DNA from: Oscillospiraceae bacterium | Lineage (GTDB): Bacteria; Bacillota; Clostridia; Oscillospirales; Acutalibacteraceae | Length of the DNA stretch: 39,864 bases | Direction: 5' to 3' | Assembly: GCA_015065925.1 (NCBI GenBank) | Contig: SVPL01000018.1 | Location: 1-39,864, forward strand | Program-made: the position numbers and the translations under genes | Shown: one piece after another, positions 8,080 to 15,788 of the stretch | Position numbering within the stretch: position 1 is the first letter of the stretch | Layout: every line of letters begins with the position of its first letter | The notes under the pieces: generated by a model | Seen by the model: the letters and a program-made list of their open reading frames with translations, nothing else | What the model was told of the DNA's origin: nothing | The model's database searches: none

Positions 8080-8610
8080 ATGAATATAATTTTAAAAACA
8101 CCAACAACCGATTACGCCGAAGATATATGGCAATTCAGAGAAGAAATACTAAGTTCAAATGATAGCGATATGTTTGCCGGGTGTGGCACTTTGAAGGATT
8201 CTCTTTCCCCACAAGAATGGATAAACTGCGTTACAGAGTGTAATAAAATTTCTAATGAGGGCAAAGCTCCGTCAAGCACTTATATTGCAGTTTCTGAATC
8301 GGAAAATAAAGTCGTTGGAATTATTGAACTAAGGCATCATATAAATACACCCGTGCTTAGTTTATGGGGCGGGCACATAGGTTATACGGTACGCCCCTCT
8401 GAAAGGCGAAAAGGGATTGCCACAAAAATGTTGAATCTCGTATTACAAAAAGCAAAAGAAATAAACATAAATAGACTTTTACTTGTTTGTGATGCTGATA
8501 ATATAGGTAGCGAAAAAACCATTCTGAAAAATGGTGGCATTTTTGAAAAAGCAATTATAATAGACGAATGTGAAATGAAGCGATATTGGATTAATTTAAG
8601 TGAGGTTTAA
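8080..8610 (+). CDS. GNAT-family N-acetyltransferase
   Basis: 176 residues with the acetyl-CoA binding motif A of the GNAT fold (RPSERRKGIATKML, about residues 107-120) and the following beta-strand and helix (LLVCDADNIGSEKTILKNGG). It is read in frame with the operon, one base after the previous stop and two bases before the next start. The gene is visibly more AT-rich in codon choice than its neighbours, which suggests a later insertion into the operon. The substrate could be a small amine or a protein N-terminus; nothing ties it to the oxidoreductase pathway except position. Confidence 0.8.
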   Translation: MNIILKTPTTDYAEDIWQFREEILSSNDSDMFAGCGTLKDSLSPQEWINCVTECNKISNEGKAPSSTYIAVSESENKVVGIIELRHHINTPVLSLWGGHIGYTVRPSERRKGIATKMLNLVLQKAKEININRLLLVCDADNIGSEKTILKNGGIFEKAIIIDECEMKRYWINLSEV

Positions 8611-8612
8611 TT

Positions 8613-9374
8613 ATGGAATTTAAAGAAAAAACTGCAATTATAACGGGTGCCGCTTCGGGTATGGGACTTCTTTTTTCTGAAAATTTTGCATCCCTTGGCG
8701 GTAAGGTTGTAATGTGCGACGTAAATAAACAGGTTCTTGAACAAAAGGTCGCAGAAATAAATGCCGAGTACGGCGAAAAGGCTGTTGGCGTGGTATGTGA
8801 CGTAAGGGATTACGGCAATATCTGTCAGGTTACAAAAACCGCTGTAGAAAAATTCGGCAGTATTGACGTGCTTGTTAATTTTGCAGGTGGATACTCCTTG
8901 CGAATGCTTAACGTTGACAGAGAAAAATATCCCGAATTCCCCGATATCCCCATTGAAGTTTTTGATTGGGGCATTGATGTTAATTTAAAGGGTCCTTTTT
9001 ACTTTTCCCACGCAGTATTAAAGCAAATGCGTGAACAAAAATCGGGCATTATAATAAACATTGGCTCTATAACGGGTGCCGAGGGCACTGCCGACGGTAT
9101 GGATTACGCAGTTTCAAAGGCGGGGCTTATGTACGGATTTACAAAATCTCTTGCGCAGTACGGCGCAAAGCACGGTATTCGTGCGGTTTGCGTTTCGCCC
9201 GGCCCCGTACTCACCCGTCCCGGAATGGCTAATATGAAAACCCTTATGGGCAGAGCTGCCGAACCTGGGGAGGTAGTTGACCTTTGCCTGTTTTTGGCAT
9301 CCGATAAGGGTCAGTTTATAAACGGCGAAAATATTATGATAGATGGCGGCAGAAACGCTATGAGGAGGGGCTAA
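8613..9374 (+). CDS. Short-chain dehydrogenase/reductase, SDR 1
   Basis: 253 residues, a classical SDR. The cofactor motif is TGAASGMG (11-18) and the catalytic set is Ser152 (NIGSITG), Tyr165 and Lys169 (YAVSK). The usual NNAG motif reads NFAG, a departure in a normally conserved Asn. Asp36 after the second strand suggests an NAD(H) preference. The C-terminal INGENIMIDGG strand is shared with SDR 2 at 10147, so the two are related. It probably oxidises or reduces a hydroxyl group on the pathway substrate before or after the dehydroquinase-like step. The start follows the GNAT stop by two bases with GTGAGG upstream. Confidence 0.85.
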   Translation: MEFKEKTAIITGAASGMGLLFSENFASLGGKVVMCDVNKQVLEQKVAEINAEYGEKAVGVVCDVRDYGNICQVTKTAVEKFGSIDVLVNFAGGYSLRMLNVDREKYPEFPDIPIEVFDWGIDVNLKGPFYFSHAVLKQMREQKSGIIINIGSITGAEGTADGMDYAVSKAGLMYGFTKSLAQYGAKHGIRAVCVSPGPVLTRPGMANMKTLMGRAAEPGEVVDLCLFLASDKGQFINGENIMIDGGRNAMRRG

Positions 9375-9376
9375 AA

Positions 9377-10135
9377 ATGCAAAAATCCTTTTTAAACCGC
9401 GAAACTCCCCTACTTACCGTAATGCTTCAATGTGAAACACCCGAAGTGGCAATTGGCAGAATAAGAAATGCAAATATGCTTGGTGCCGAGTCTTATGGAC
9501 TTCAAATTGAATCCCTGAAGCCCGAATACCACAACGAAGAAACCTACAAAAAAATCTTTGCCGAAATGGGAAACCGACCTTGCTACATTACCCAGTACAG
9601 AGGCAAAAATAATCTTGGGCTTACCGATGAACAGTTGGCAGAAAAGCTTATCGTTGCGGCTAAAAGCGGTGCTGTTCTTTGTGATATTATGGGTGATATG
9701 TTCTGCAAACATCCCGAGGAGCTTACCGATAATGCCGACGCTATAAAAAAGCAAATGGAGCTAATAGACAGGCTTCACGGTATGGGCGCAGAGGTGCTTA
9801 TGTCATCACACCTTTATAAATACGCCCCCGCCGAAAGGGTTTTGGAAATTGCCCTTGAACAAAAACGAAGAGGGGCAGATATTATAAAAATTGTAACCTT
9901 TGCCAATAATATGGAGCAACAAATAGAAAATTTAAAGATAACAAATCTTTTAAAAAATGAGCTTGGCGCACCATTCCTCTTTTTATCGGGTGGCGAATGT
10001 TCCATTCACCGTAGATTGGGTATTACTTTGGGCTGTTCAATGGCACTTTGCGTCTATGAGCACGACCATCTTTCCACACCCACTCAGCCCCTTTTATCTG
10101 TAATGAAAAACCTACGCGATAATATTGATTTTTAA
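9377..10135 (+). CDS. Type I 3-dehydroquinate dehydratase-like protein, paralogue 2
   Basis: 252 residues, clearly homologous to paralogue 1 but diverged. The same active-site set is kept: Glu45, Arg75 (YITQYR), His145 (MSSHLYKY), Lys171 (GADIIKIV), Arg212/213 (HRRLG) and Gln237 (STPTQP). Both copies share subfamily marks, such as MSSH in place of the usual SNH or SYH and a GG pair near the penultimate barrel strand. Conservation of the catalytic set in both argues that both are active enzymes rather than one scaffold and one enzyme. GAGGAGGGG lies just upstream and the start is two bases after SDR 1. Two copies in one operon suggests two related substrates or successive eliminations. Confidence 0.75.
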   Translation: MQKSFLNRETPLLTVMLQCETPEVAIGRIRNANMLGAESYGLQIESLKPEYHNEETYKKIFAEMGNRPCYITQYRGKNNLGLTDEQLAEKLIVAAKSGAVLCDIMGDMFCKHPEELTDNADAIKKQMELIDRLHGMGAEVLMSSHLYKYAPAERVLEIALEQKRRGADIIKIVTFANNMEQQIENLKITNLLKNELGAPFLFLSGGECSIHRRLGITLGCSMALCVYEHDHLSTPTQPLLSVMKNLRDNIDF

Positions 10136-10146
10136 GGGTGAAATTT

Positions 10147-10881
10147 ATGTTTAAAAACAAAACTGTTTTAATAACGGGTGCTGCCGTTGGCATTGGAAAA
10201 GCCTGTGCCCTTCAGTTTGCAAGAGGCAATGCAAGGGTTGTTATGCTTGATTATAACCCCGAAACCTTGGCAGATGCCGAAAAAGAGGTAAAACAAATTA
10301 CAAATGACGTTATAACCTTAGTTTGTGACGTATCTGATAATAATTCCGTAATAAATGCCGTAGAAAAGGCTATAAACCATTTTGGCAGAATTGATATTTT
10401 AGTAAATAATGCCGCCCTTTGGCGTGACCGTTCATCCTTTGCCGAGGTTGATGTTGCCCTTTGGCAGAAATATTTTGATGTTAATGTTATGGGTACAATA
10501 TACGTCACCAAAGCGGTTATTGGCAGAATGATTGAGTCCGATTACGGCAGAATAATTAACGTAGCTTCGGTTGCGGGTGTATACGGCAACGCGAATATGT
10601 CCCATTATTCCGCAACAAAGGGCGCAATAATTTCCTTTACAAAGGCACTTGCAAAAGAGGTTGCAGAGCATAATATTACCGTTAATTCGGTATCCCCCGG
10701 CTCGGTTAGTCCTGCGGCAGAGGGTGATATGGATTTTGTAAAACCAAGCATTATGTCTTATGCAGGTAGAACAGGCTCGGGCAGAGAAAATGCAGATTTA
10801 ATTTGTTTTCTTGCAAGTGACAGCGCCGCCTATATAAACGGTGAAAACATTATAATAGACGGTTGCAGAAAAACTTTATAA
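10147..10881 (+). CDS. Short-chain dehydrogenase/reductase, SDR 2
   Basis: 244 residues from the ATG at 10147. This start has AAGGG eight bases upstream; a GTG at 10138 overlaps that site and is less likely. TGAAVGIG is at 10-17, VNNAA stands in place of NNAG, and the catalytic set is Ser141, Tyr154 and Lys158 (YSATK). Asp35 follows the second strand, favouring NAD(H). The gene follows paralogue 2 directly, giving an SDR/dehydroquinase-like/SDR run that may reflect a duplicated two-gene module. Role: oxidation or reduction of an alcohol or ketone in the operon's pathway. Confidence 0.85.
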   Translation: MFKNKTVLITGAAVGIGKACALQFARGNARVVMLDYNPETLADAEKEVKQITNDVITLVCDVSDNNSVINAVEKAINHFGRIDILVNNAALWRDRSSFAEVDVALWQKYFDVNVMGTIYVTKAVIGRMIESDYGRIINVASVAGVYGNANMSHYSATKGAIISFTKALAKEVAEHNITVNSVSPGSVSPAAEGDMDFVKPSIMSYAGRTGSGRENADLICFLASDSAAYINGENIIIDGCRKTL

Positions 10882-10911
10882 AAAATTCCATTTAAGAAAG
10901 GATAATATAAA

Positions 10912-11898
10912 ATGAAAGCTATTTTAGTAAATGATGACCGTTCCCTTAGCTGGAGCAACGTACCCGACCCCGTACTTAAAGCCGACGAGGTTATGGTAAA
11001 AATTGAGTATGCCGCACTTAACCGCGCCGATTTAATGCAGCGTGAGGGTGATTATCCGCCCCCTCCCGGTTGTCCCGAATGGATGGGACTTGAAATTTCG
11101 GGTACCATTACCGAAATCGCCGACGAAGCAAAAGCAAACAGCAACTGGAAAATAGGCGACAAGGTTTGCGCTTTACTTGGCGGCGGCGGATATGCCGAAT
11201 ATGTAGCAGTCCGTTACGATATGTTAATGCCCGTACCCGAAAACTGCAGTATGGCAGAGGCGGCAGCCATTCCTGAGGCTTTTGCAACCGCATATCTTAA
11301 CCTTTTTATTGAGGGTAAAATTGAAAAGGGCAATACCCTTCTTATGAATGCAGGCGCAAGCGGTCTTGCAAGTGTTGTTATTCCTATGGCTAAGGCTTTT
11401 GGAATTCGTGTTATCACCACCGTTTTAACCGATGAAATTGCAAACAACATAAAGCATCTGGGTGCCGACAGGGTTGTTGTTACCACAAAAGAGGATATTT
11501 CCGAAGTATTGAAGGAAGAACTTGAGAGTGGTAATTCGGTTGATGTTGCCATTGACTGCCTTGGCGGTGAAATAATGGGTAAATGTATTCACTATTTAAC
11601 CCACGGCGCACGCTGGATTATGATTGCCGCTTTGGCAGGACAAAAAACGGAAATCGACCTTAAAAATATTTATGTTCGCAATGTACGAATTATCGGCTCC
11701 ACACTTCGCTCCCGTACCCCCGCCGTTAAGGCGCAGATTTTGGCAGAATTAGTAGAAAATGTTTGGCCAAAGGTAAGCACAGGTGAGGTTAAGCCCACAA
11801 TTCACGCAATTCTTCCCATTACCGAAGCCGAAGCCGCCCACGATATTTTATATAAGGGACAAAATATAGGTAAGGTTGTATTAAAGGTTGAAGACTAG
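10912..11898 (+). CDS. Zinc-independent MDR oxidoreductase (quinone oxidoreductase/PIG3-like)
   Basis: 328 residues of the medium-chain reductase family. The N-terminal domain has NRADLMQREGDYPPP, typical of the quinone oxidoreductase/PIG3 branch. The cysteines that bind catalytic and structural zinc in alcohol dehydrogenases are absent. The cofactor loop is AGASGLA near residue 148. Members reduce quinones, enones or enoyl thioesters with NADPH. As the last gene after two dehydratase-like proteins, it may reduce the double bond they create; that is inference. AAAGGATAA precedes the start by a few bases, and the gap of 30 bases from SDR 2 shows no terminator. Confidence 0.8.
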   Translation: MKAILVNDDRSLSWSNVPDPVLKADEVMVKIEYAALNRADLMQREGDYPPPPGCPEWMGLEISGTITEIADEAKANSNWKIGDKVCALLGGGGYAEYVAVRYDMLMPVPENCSMAEAAAIPEAFATAYLNLFIEGKIEKGNTLLMNAGASGLASVVIPMAKAFGIRVITTVLTDEIANNIKHLGADRVVVTTKEDISEVLKEELESGNSVDVAIDCLGGEIMGKCIHYLTHGARWIMIAALAGQKTEIDLKNIYVRNVRIIGSTLRSRTPAVKAQILAELVENVWPKVSTGEVKPTIHAILPITEAEAAHDILYKGQNIGKVVLKVED

Positions 11899-11925
11899 GC
11901 GTTTTTATTGCGGGATGGTTTTATG

Positions 11926-12039
11926 CAATTGGCTAAATCTCATCCCGCGCCCTGAAGGTAAGCGATAAATTATAATTTGAAACGCGTAGCATTTCAAAAA
12001 TGCTGAATTCAGAATTATGAACGCTGAATTGTTTTCTTG
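11926..12039. repeat. Intergenic repeat mosaic left of the MITE-like element
   Basis: The left half of a 433-base gap with no gene. It holds CAATTGGCTAAATCTC (11926-11941, shared with 1701-1716), a CGATAAATT tract at about 11963 followed by TATAATTTGAA that resembles the inverted ends of the neighbouring element, and GCTGAATTGTTTTCTTGACC (12023-12042), shared with the right edge of the window at 39716-39735. A weak hairpin GCGGGATG/CATCCCGC (11910-11917 and 11941-11948) precedes it, with no T run. No coding frame or RNA gene was recognised. Confidence 0.6.
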
Positions 12040-12198
12040 ACCGATAAATTGGGGTTTGAAGATGAAATTGTATTAAACAGATGTAGGGAACGGCCAGCGT
12101 GCCGTTCCTAAAAAATGTGGTAATTATACGGAACAACACATTGGTTGTTCCCTACGCGTTTGAAAGGCGTTTCGCCTTTCAAACTACAATTTATCGGT
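12040..12198. mobile_element. MITE-like palindromic element, 159 bp
   Basis: The ends form an inverted repeat: 12040-12060 (ACCGATAAATTGGGGTTTGAA) pairs with 12178-12198 with two mismatches. Inside are three hairpins: GGAACGGC/GCCGTTCC (12087-12108), GGAACAAC/GTTGTTCC (12130-12151) and a perfect 12-bp stem GTTTGAAAGGCG (12158-12184). There is no open frame of any size. A partial copy lies at 1721-1770 and homology to the left flank recurs at 39716. Size, terminal inverted repeats and copy number fit a non-autonomous element. No target duplication was confirmed and no transposase is nearby. Confidence 0.6.
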
Positions 12199-12269
12199 TT
12201 CAATAATTAATTTTCAATTTCCTATTTTCAATTTGCGAAGCATCACACTTAAAATCAACTTAAAACCAC

Positions 12270-12308
12270 AAAAAATACGCGGGGTAAAAACTACTCCGCG
12301 TATTTTTT
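12270..12308. terminator. Bidirectional terminator between the plus operon and pnp
   Basis: AAAAAATACGCGG (from 12270) pairs with CCGCGTATTTTTT (12296-12308) around a short A-rich loop. It lies 24 bases beyond the pnp stop on the minus strand and is the first convincing terminator after the MDR gene on the plus strand. Confidence 0.85.
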
Positions 12309-12331
12309 ATTCCTAATAAAACACTTTATAA

Positions 12332-14503
12332 TTAGTGTTTGTTTTTGAAGCCAGGACGGCCACCCTTACGGGGACGGTCTGCTTCGCCGTTATCTTCGGG
12401 GGTAAGCCCCTCAATTTCAATAAGAGCATCGCGACGGCTAAGGTTAATTCTGCCTTGGTCATCAATCTCGGTAACCTTAACTATTACCTCATCACCAACA
12501 GTAACGCAGTCCTCAACCTTTTCAACGCGCTTAACATCAAGCTTGCTGATGTGAACAAGACCTTCCTTACCGGGGGCGATTTCAACAAATGCGCCAAAGC
12601 TCATAAGACGGGTAACGCGACCTTTATAAACAGCGCCAACCTCGGGGTCAAGAGCAATTGTTTCAACAATCATAAGTGCGCGTTTTGCGTTTTCTGCATC
12701 AATTGCAGAGATAAATACATTACCGTCATCGTCAATGTCAATTTTACATTCGCAGTCAGCTTGGATTTTTTGAATAACCTTACCGCCCGAACCAATAACC
12801 TCACGAATTTTATCGGGATGGATTTTTGTGGTGAGCATTTTAGGAGCGTATTTGGAAACCTCGGCTCTTGCCTCGGGAATACACTTAAGCATAACCTCAT
12901 CAAGAATGTAAAGTCTTGCCTTATAGGTTTTCTCCAAAGCCTCTTTGATGATTTCAGGGGTAAGACCGTGGATTTTAAGGTCCATCTGAATAGCGGTGAT
13001 ACCCTTGTGAGTACCTGCTACCTTAAAGTCCATATCGCCAAAGAAGTCTTCAAGACCTTGAATATCAACCATTGTCATAAAGCGGTCACCCTCGGTAATA
13101 AGACCGCAAGAGATACCTGCAACGGGAGCCTTAATGGGAACACCTGCATCCATAAGAGCAAGGGTGGAACCACAAATAGAGCCCTGAGAGGTAGAACCGT
13201 TAGATGAAAGGATTTCGGAAACAAGGCGGATTGCGTAGGGGAACTCCTCCTCACTGGGGATAACGGGTAAAAGTGCGCGCTCTGCTAAAGCACCGTGACC
13301 GATTTCACGACGGCCGGGGCCGCGGGAAGGTCTGGTTTCGCCAACAGAATAAGAAGGCATATTGTAGTGGTGCATATAGCGCTTGGTTTCTTCACTGTCA
13401 ATACCGTCTAAAAGCTGAGCATCACGAACGGGACCCAAGGTTGCAATGGTGAGAACCTGTGTCTGACCTCTTGAGAAAAGACCTGAACCGTGAACACGGG
13501 GAAGAAGTCCAACCTCGGAAGAAAGGGGACGGATATCATCAATACCGCGACCGTCAACACGCTTGCCGTCATCAAGTAACCAACGGCGAACAACATATTT
13601 TTGAAGCTTGTACATACATTCGTCAATCTTCATTTCCATTTCGGGATAAAGCTCATCGAATTTTGCGTGTACAGCATCATAAACTGGGAGCAAACGCTCG
13701 TCACGAACATTTTTATCATCGGTATCAAGAGCTGCGCGAACATCCTCAATAGCAAACTCTTTAATGGCCTCAAACATCTCGGGATCGGGATCAGAGGTTT
13801 CAAAGGTGAATTTCTCTTTGCCGATTTCTGCCTGAATACCCTTAATGAATTCAACAATTTTTTGGTTTTCGGCGTGTCCCTTCATAATTCCGTCAAACAT
13901 AAGGTCGTTAGGAATTTCGTTAGCGCCTGCCTCAATCATAGCAACCAAATCTGCGGTAGAAGCAACAGTTACCTGCATTTCGGATTTTTCAGCCTGTGCG
14001 GCGGTGGGGTTAAGAACGATCTCGCCATCAACATAACCTACAGAAACACCGCTGATAGGGCCTTCCCAAGGAATATCAGAAATAGAAAGCGCAATAGAAG
14101 TACCAATCATACCAACAATTTCGGGTGAGCAATCAGGGTCAACCGACATAACTGTGCAAACAACCGAAACATCGTTGCGCATATCCTTGGGGAACAAGGG
14201 GCGAACGGGACGGTCGATTACACGGGATGCCAAAATTGCTTTATCGGTGGGCTTGCCCTCACGACGGGTGAAGGAGCCGGGAATTCTACCTACGGAATAA
14301 AGCTTTTCTTCAAAGTCTACCGAAAGGGGTAAAAAGTCAATACCGTCACGGGGCTTTGCAGAAGCGGTAGCGGCGCAAAATACTGCAGTTTCGCCGTAGC
14401 GAACAAGACAAGAACCATTTGCAAGTAATGCCATTTTGCCGATTTCAACACTAAGGGTGCGTCCGGCAAATTCGGTGCTGTAAACCTTAAAATTTTCGTA
14501 CAT
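12332..14503 (-). CDS. pnp: Polynucleotide phosphorylase
   Basis: 723 residues, the normal length. It degrades RNA 3' to 5' using phosphate, releasing nucleoside diphosphates, and can add tails in reverse. Domains in order: a first RNase PH-like domain, an alpha-helical linker, the catalytic second RNase PH-like domain (VHGSGLFSRGQTQVLT near residue 345, and a later FGDMDFKVAG segment), a KH domain (IGSGGKVIQ) and a C-terminal S1 domain (YKGRVTRLMSFGAFVEI). TTGGAGG lies ten bases before the ATG. It is downstream of rpsO, the classical rpsO-pnp order, with a terminator and a large stem-loop leader in between. The identification is secure. Confidence 0.98.
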   Translation of the reverse strand: MYENFKVYSTEFAGRTLSVEIGKMALLANGSCLVRYGETAVFCAATASAKPRDGIDFLPLSVDFEEKLYSVGRIPGSFTRREGKPTDKAILASRVIDRPVRPLFPKDMRNDVSVVCTVMSVDPDCSPEIVGMIGTSIALSISDIPWEGPISGVSVGYVDGEIVLNPTAAQAEKSEMQVTVASTADLVAMIEAGANEIPNDLMFDGIMKGHAENQKIVEFIKGIQAEIGKEKFTFETSDPDPEMFEAIKEFAIEDVRAALDTDDKNVRDERLLPVYDAVHAKFDELYPEMEMKIDECMYKLQKYVVRRWLLDDGKRVDGRGIDDIRPLSSEVGLLPRVHGSGLFSRGQTQVLTIATLGPVRDAQLLDGIDSEETKRYMHHYNMPSYSVGETRPSRGPGRREIGHGALAERALLPVIPSEEEFPYAIRLVSEILSSNGSTSQGSICGSTLALMDAGVPIKAPVAGISCGLITEGDRFMTMVDIQGLEDFFGDMDFKVAGTHKGITAIQMDLKIHGLTPEIIKEALEKTYKARLYILDEVMLKCIPEARAEVSKYAPKMLTTKIHPDKIREVIGSGGKVIQKIQADCECKIDIDDDGNVFISAIDAENAKRALMIVETIALDPEVGAVYKGRVTRLMSFGAFVEIAPGKEGLVHISKLDVKRVEKVEDCVTVGDEVIVKVTEIDDQGRINLSRRDALIEIEGLTPEDNGEADRPRKGGRPGFKNKH

Positions 14504-14538
14504 TTTAATTTTCCTCCAATTTAAAATTTTTTATTTTT

Positions 14539-14625
14539 CAGCTGAAGGATTAGCAATAAATTCACGGTTTAAAAGGGGTTGAAAAGGTTTTTAAGCCGTC
14601 AATTCACTGCTAATACCCTTCGCTG
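14539..14625 (-). promoter_or_regulatory. Long stem-loop in the pnp 5' leader
   Basis: About 33 bases at 14593-14625 pair, imperfectly but along their length, with 14539-14570. On the minus-strand RNA the arms read CAGCGAAGGGTATTAGCAGT and, as their complement, a close variant. The stem ends about 20 bases before the pnp ribosome binding site. In E. coli the pnp leader has an RNase III-cut stem through which PNPase represses itself; this could be an equivalent. Position and pairing are seen; function is inferred. Confidence 0.5.
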
Positions 14626-14670
14626 TTTTTGACCTGTTTTTATTGTTTTTATGCCATAAAATAACAAATA

Positions 14671-14703
14671 GACAGACCGAACAAATAGGTTTGTCGGTCT
14701 GTC
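14671..14703 (-). terminator. Terminator or attenuator between rpsO and pnp
   Basis: GACAGACCGAACAAA (14671-14685) pairs with 14690-14703 (TTTGTCGGTCTGTC), beginning 11 bases after the rpsO stop. On the minus strand it is followed by a T-rich tract, so it should stop much of the rpsO transcript and leave pnp to read-through or its own start. Confidence 0.7.
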
Positions 14704-14713
14704 GAGGTTTGGA

Positions 14714-14977
14714 CTACTTACGGATGTTAAGTCTCTTAATGATAGCACGATATCTTTCAATATCGTTCTTCATAAGATAAGCGAGAAGATTACGGCGATG
14801 ACCAACCATCTTAAGCAAACCGCGGCGGCTGTGATGGTCCTTCTTGTGAACCTTTAAGTGCTCGGTAAGCTCGTTAATACGGGTGGTGAGAAGAGCAATT
14901 TGTACTTCAGGAGAACCGGTATCGCCCTCGTGAGTAGCATACTCTGCCATAACTTGCTGTTTAACTTCTTTAGTCAT
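14714..14977 (-). CDS. rpsO: 30S ribosomal protein S15
   Basis: 87 residues. The ATG at 14977 is used because GAGGTG lies six bases upstream; a GTG three codons earlier is part of that site. The sequence carries the S15 core: [19 protein letters not shown], then [22 protein letters not shown]15 binds the central domain of 16S rRNA early in 30S assembly. It is followed by pnp, the usual arrangement. Confidence 0.98.
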   Translation of the reverse strand: MTKEVKQQVMAEYATHEGDTGSPEVQIALLTTRINELTEHLKVHKKDHHSRRGLLKMVGHRRNLLAYLMKNDIERYRAIIKRLNIRK

Positions 14978-14989
14978 TTTTGTCACCTC

Positions 14990-15060
14990 TTATAATTATT
15001 TTCCTGTTAACCGAGGGTAGGGACGGTGACCACCGAAAAGCGGTAAACCCCCACTCCCAG
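14990..15060 (-). promoter_or_regulatory. Possible structured leader of rpsO (S15 autoregulatory type)
   Basis: The GC-rich stretch (about 15013-15059) stands out from AT-rich surroundings. It can form nested helices on the minus-strand RNA, including a CGGTG/CACCG pair and GGGA/TCCC arms, ending about 25 bases before the S15 ribosome binding site. S15 represses its own mRNA through leader structures in several bacterial groups. I could not match this to a named class. Confidence 0.35.
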
Positions 15061-15076
15061 AAAACGGAACAGAGTT

Positions 15077-15105
15077 AGTATAACACAAAATATTCCAAAA
15101 GTAAA
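15077..15105 (-). promoter_or_regulatory. Promoter of rpsO
   Basis: On the minus strand TTTACT (15100-15105), a 17-base spacer and TATACT (15077-15082), with a TG one base before the -10 (extended -10). This leaves a leader of about 95 bases before the S15 start. Confidence 0.65.
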
Positions 15106-15220
15106 GAGTTTTTTGAAAAATTAAATATTTTTGTTGTTTTTTTATTACATTTGATTTGCTTTTTGCGGCGAATGTGTATAATTAAAATGAAAATACTGTT
15201 TAGGATGTAAAAAAATTCAA

Positions 15221-15733
15221 CTATAAAACAAGACTGGGTGCAGAATAAATTCTTGCGGCAAGCTCTTGGTCTAACAAATAAAGGCTTTTGGGATCGTCAC
15301 CGAAAAGTTTATACTTATTAACCATTTTATCTGCGTTTTCTTCCTCCTCCATTTGTTCCTTAACAAACCAATCCAAAAACTGCATTGTTCTGAAATCCTT
15401 AACACCGTAAGCGGCATCATAAATATTATGAATAAGACTGGTTACATAGCGCTCGTGCTCGGCACCTGCCAAAAGAGGATCAATATGACCGCTAAAAATT
15501 TTATCAGGCTTGTCAATGGCTTTGAGTTCAACGGGAATACCGTTAATCTGCAAATATTTTAAAAAGAGTAAAGCGTGGTCGCGCTCCTCCTGAGCCTGAA
15601 TGGTGTACCAATTTGCAAAGCCGTCCAAATCATTGGCGGTGTAGTAGTTTGCAATATCCAAATAAAGATACGCGCTGTAAAACTCCTTGTTTATCTGGTC
15701 GTTTAAAAGTTCAATTACCTTCTTATCTAACAT
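15221..15733 (-). CDS. ftn: Ferritin
   Basis: 170 residues, the typical length of bacterial non-haem ferritin. Ferroxidase-centre features are visible: Glu in INKEFYSAYLYLDIANYY, the EERDHA helix segment (Glu-x-x-His), and EQMEEEE later. Ferritin takes up and oxidises Fe(II) and stores it as a mineral in a 24-subunit shell in the cytoplasm. It is the last gene of perR/rubrerythrin/ferritin, all on the minus strand, separated from the rubrerythrin gene by a terminator hairpin whose T run leads into its AAGGAGT ribosome binding site. Expression therefore depends on read-through or on an unrecognised promoter. PerR control is likely. Confidence 0.92.
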   Translation of the reverse strand: MLDKKVIELLNDQINKEFYSAYLYLDIANYYTANDLDGFANWYTIQAQEERDHALLFLKYLQINGIPVELKAIDKPDKIFSGHIDPLLAGAEHERYVTSLIHNIYDAAYGVKDFRTMQFLDWFVKEQMEEEENADKMVNKYKLFGDDPKSLYLLDQELAARIYSAPSLVL

Positions 15734-15754
15734 AAAATCTACTCCTTTTTAAAA

Positions 15755-15779
15755 AGGGCAGTCCTGGTTGACTGCCCCT
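15755..15779 (-). terminator. Terminator or attenuator between rubrerythrin and ferritin
   Basis: AGGGCAGTC (15755-15763) pairs with GACTGCCCCT (15770-15779), followed on the minus strand by TTTTT. It probably lowers ferritin expression relative to rubrerythrin. Confidence 0.75.
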
Positions 15780-15788
15780 AATTTTTTA

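Noticed and set aside
11910-11948. Terminator directly after the MDR gene
   Set aside because: The GCGGGATG/CATCCCGC hairpin has a 23-base loop and no T run on either strand; the terminator at 12270 is better.
12040-12198. CRISPR-like array from the repeated hairpins
   Set aside because: The three hairpins differ in sequence and there are no regular spacers.
12335-13207. Long plus-strand open frame opposite pnp
   Set aside because: It is antisense to a well conserved enzyme, with no ribosome binding site and no recognisable product.
14987-15220. tRNA or other stable RNA gene in the gap between rpsO and ferritin
   Set aside because: No cloverleaf or known RNA motif could be formed; only the rpsO promoter and leader are supported.
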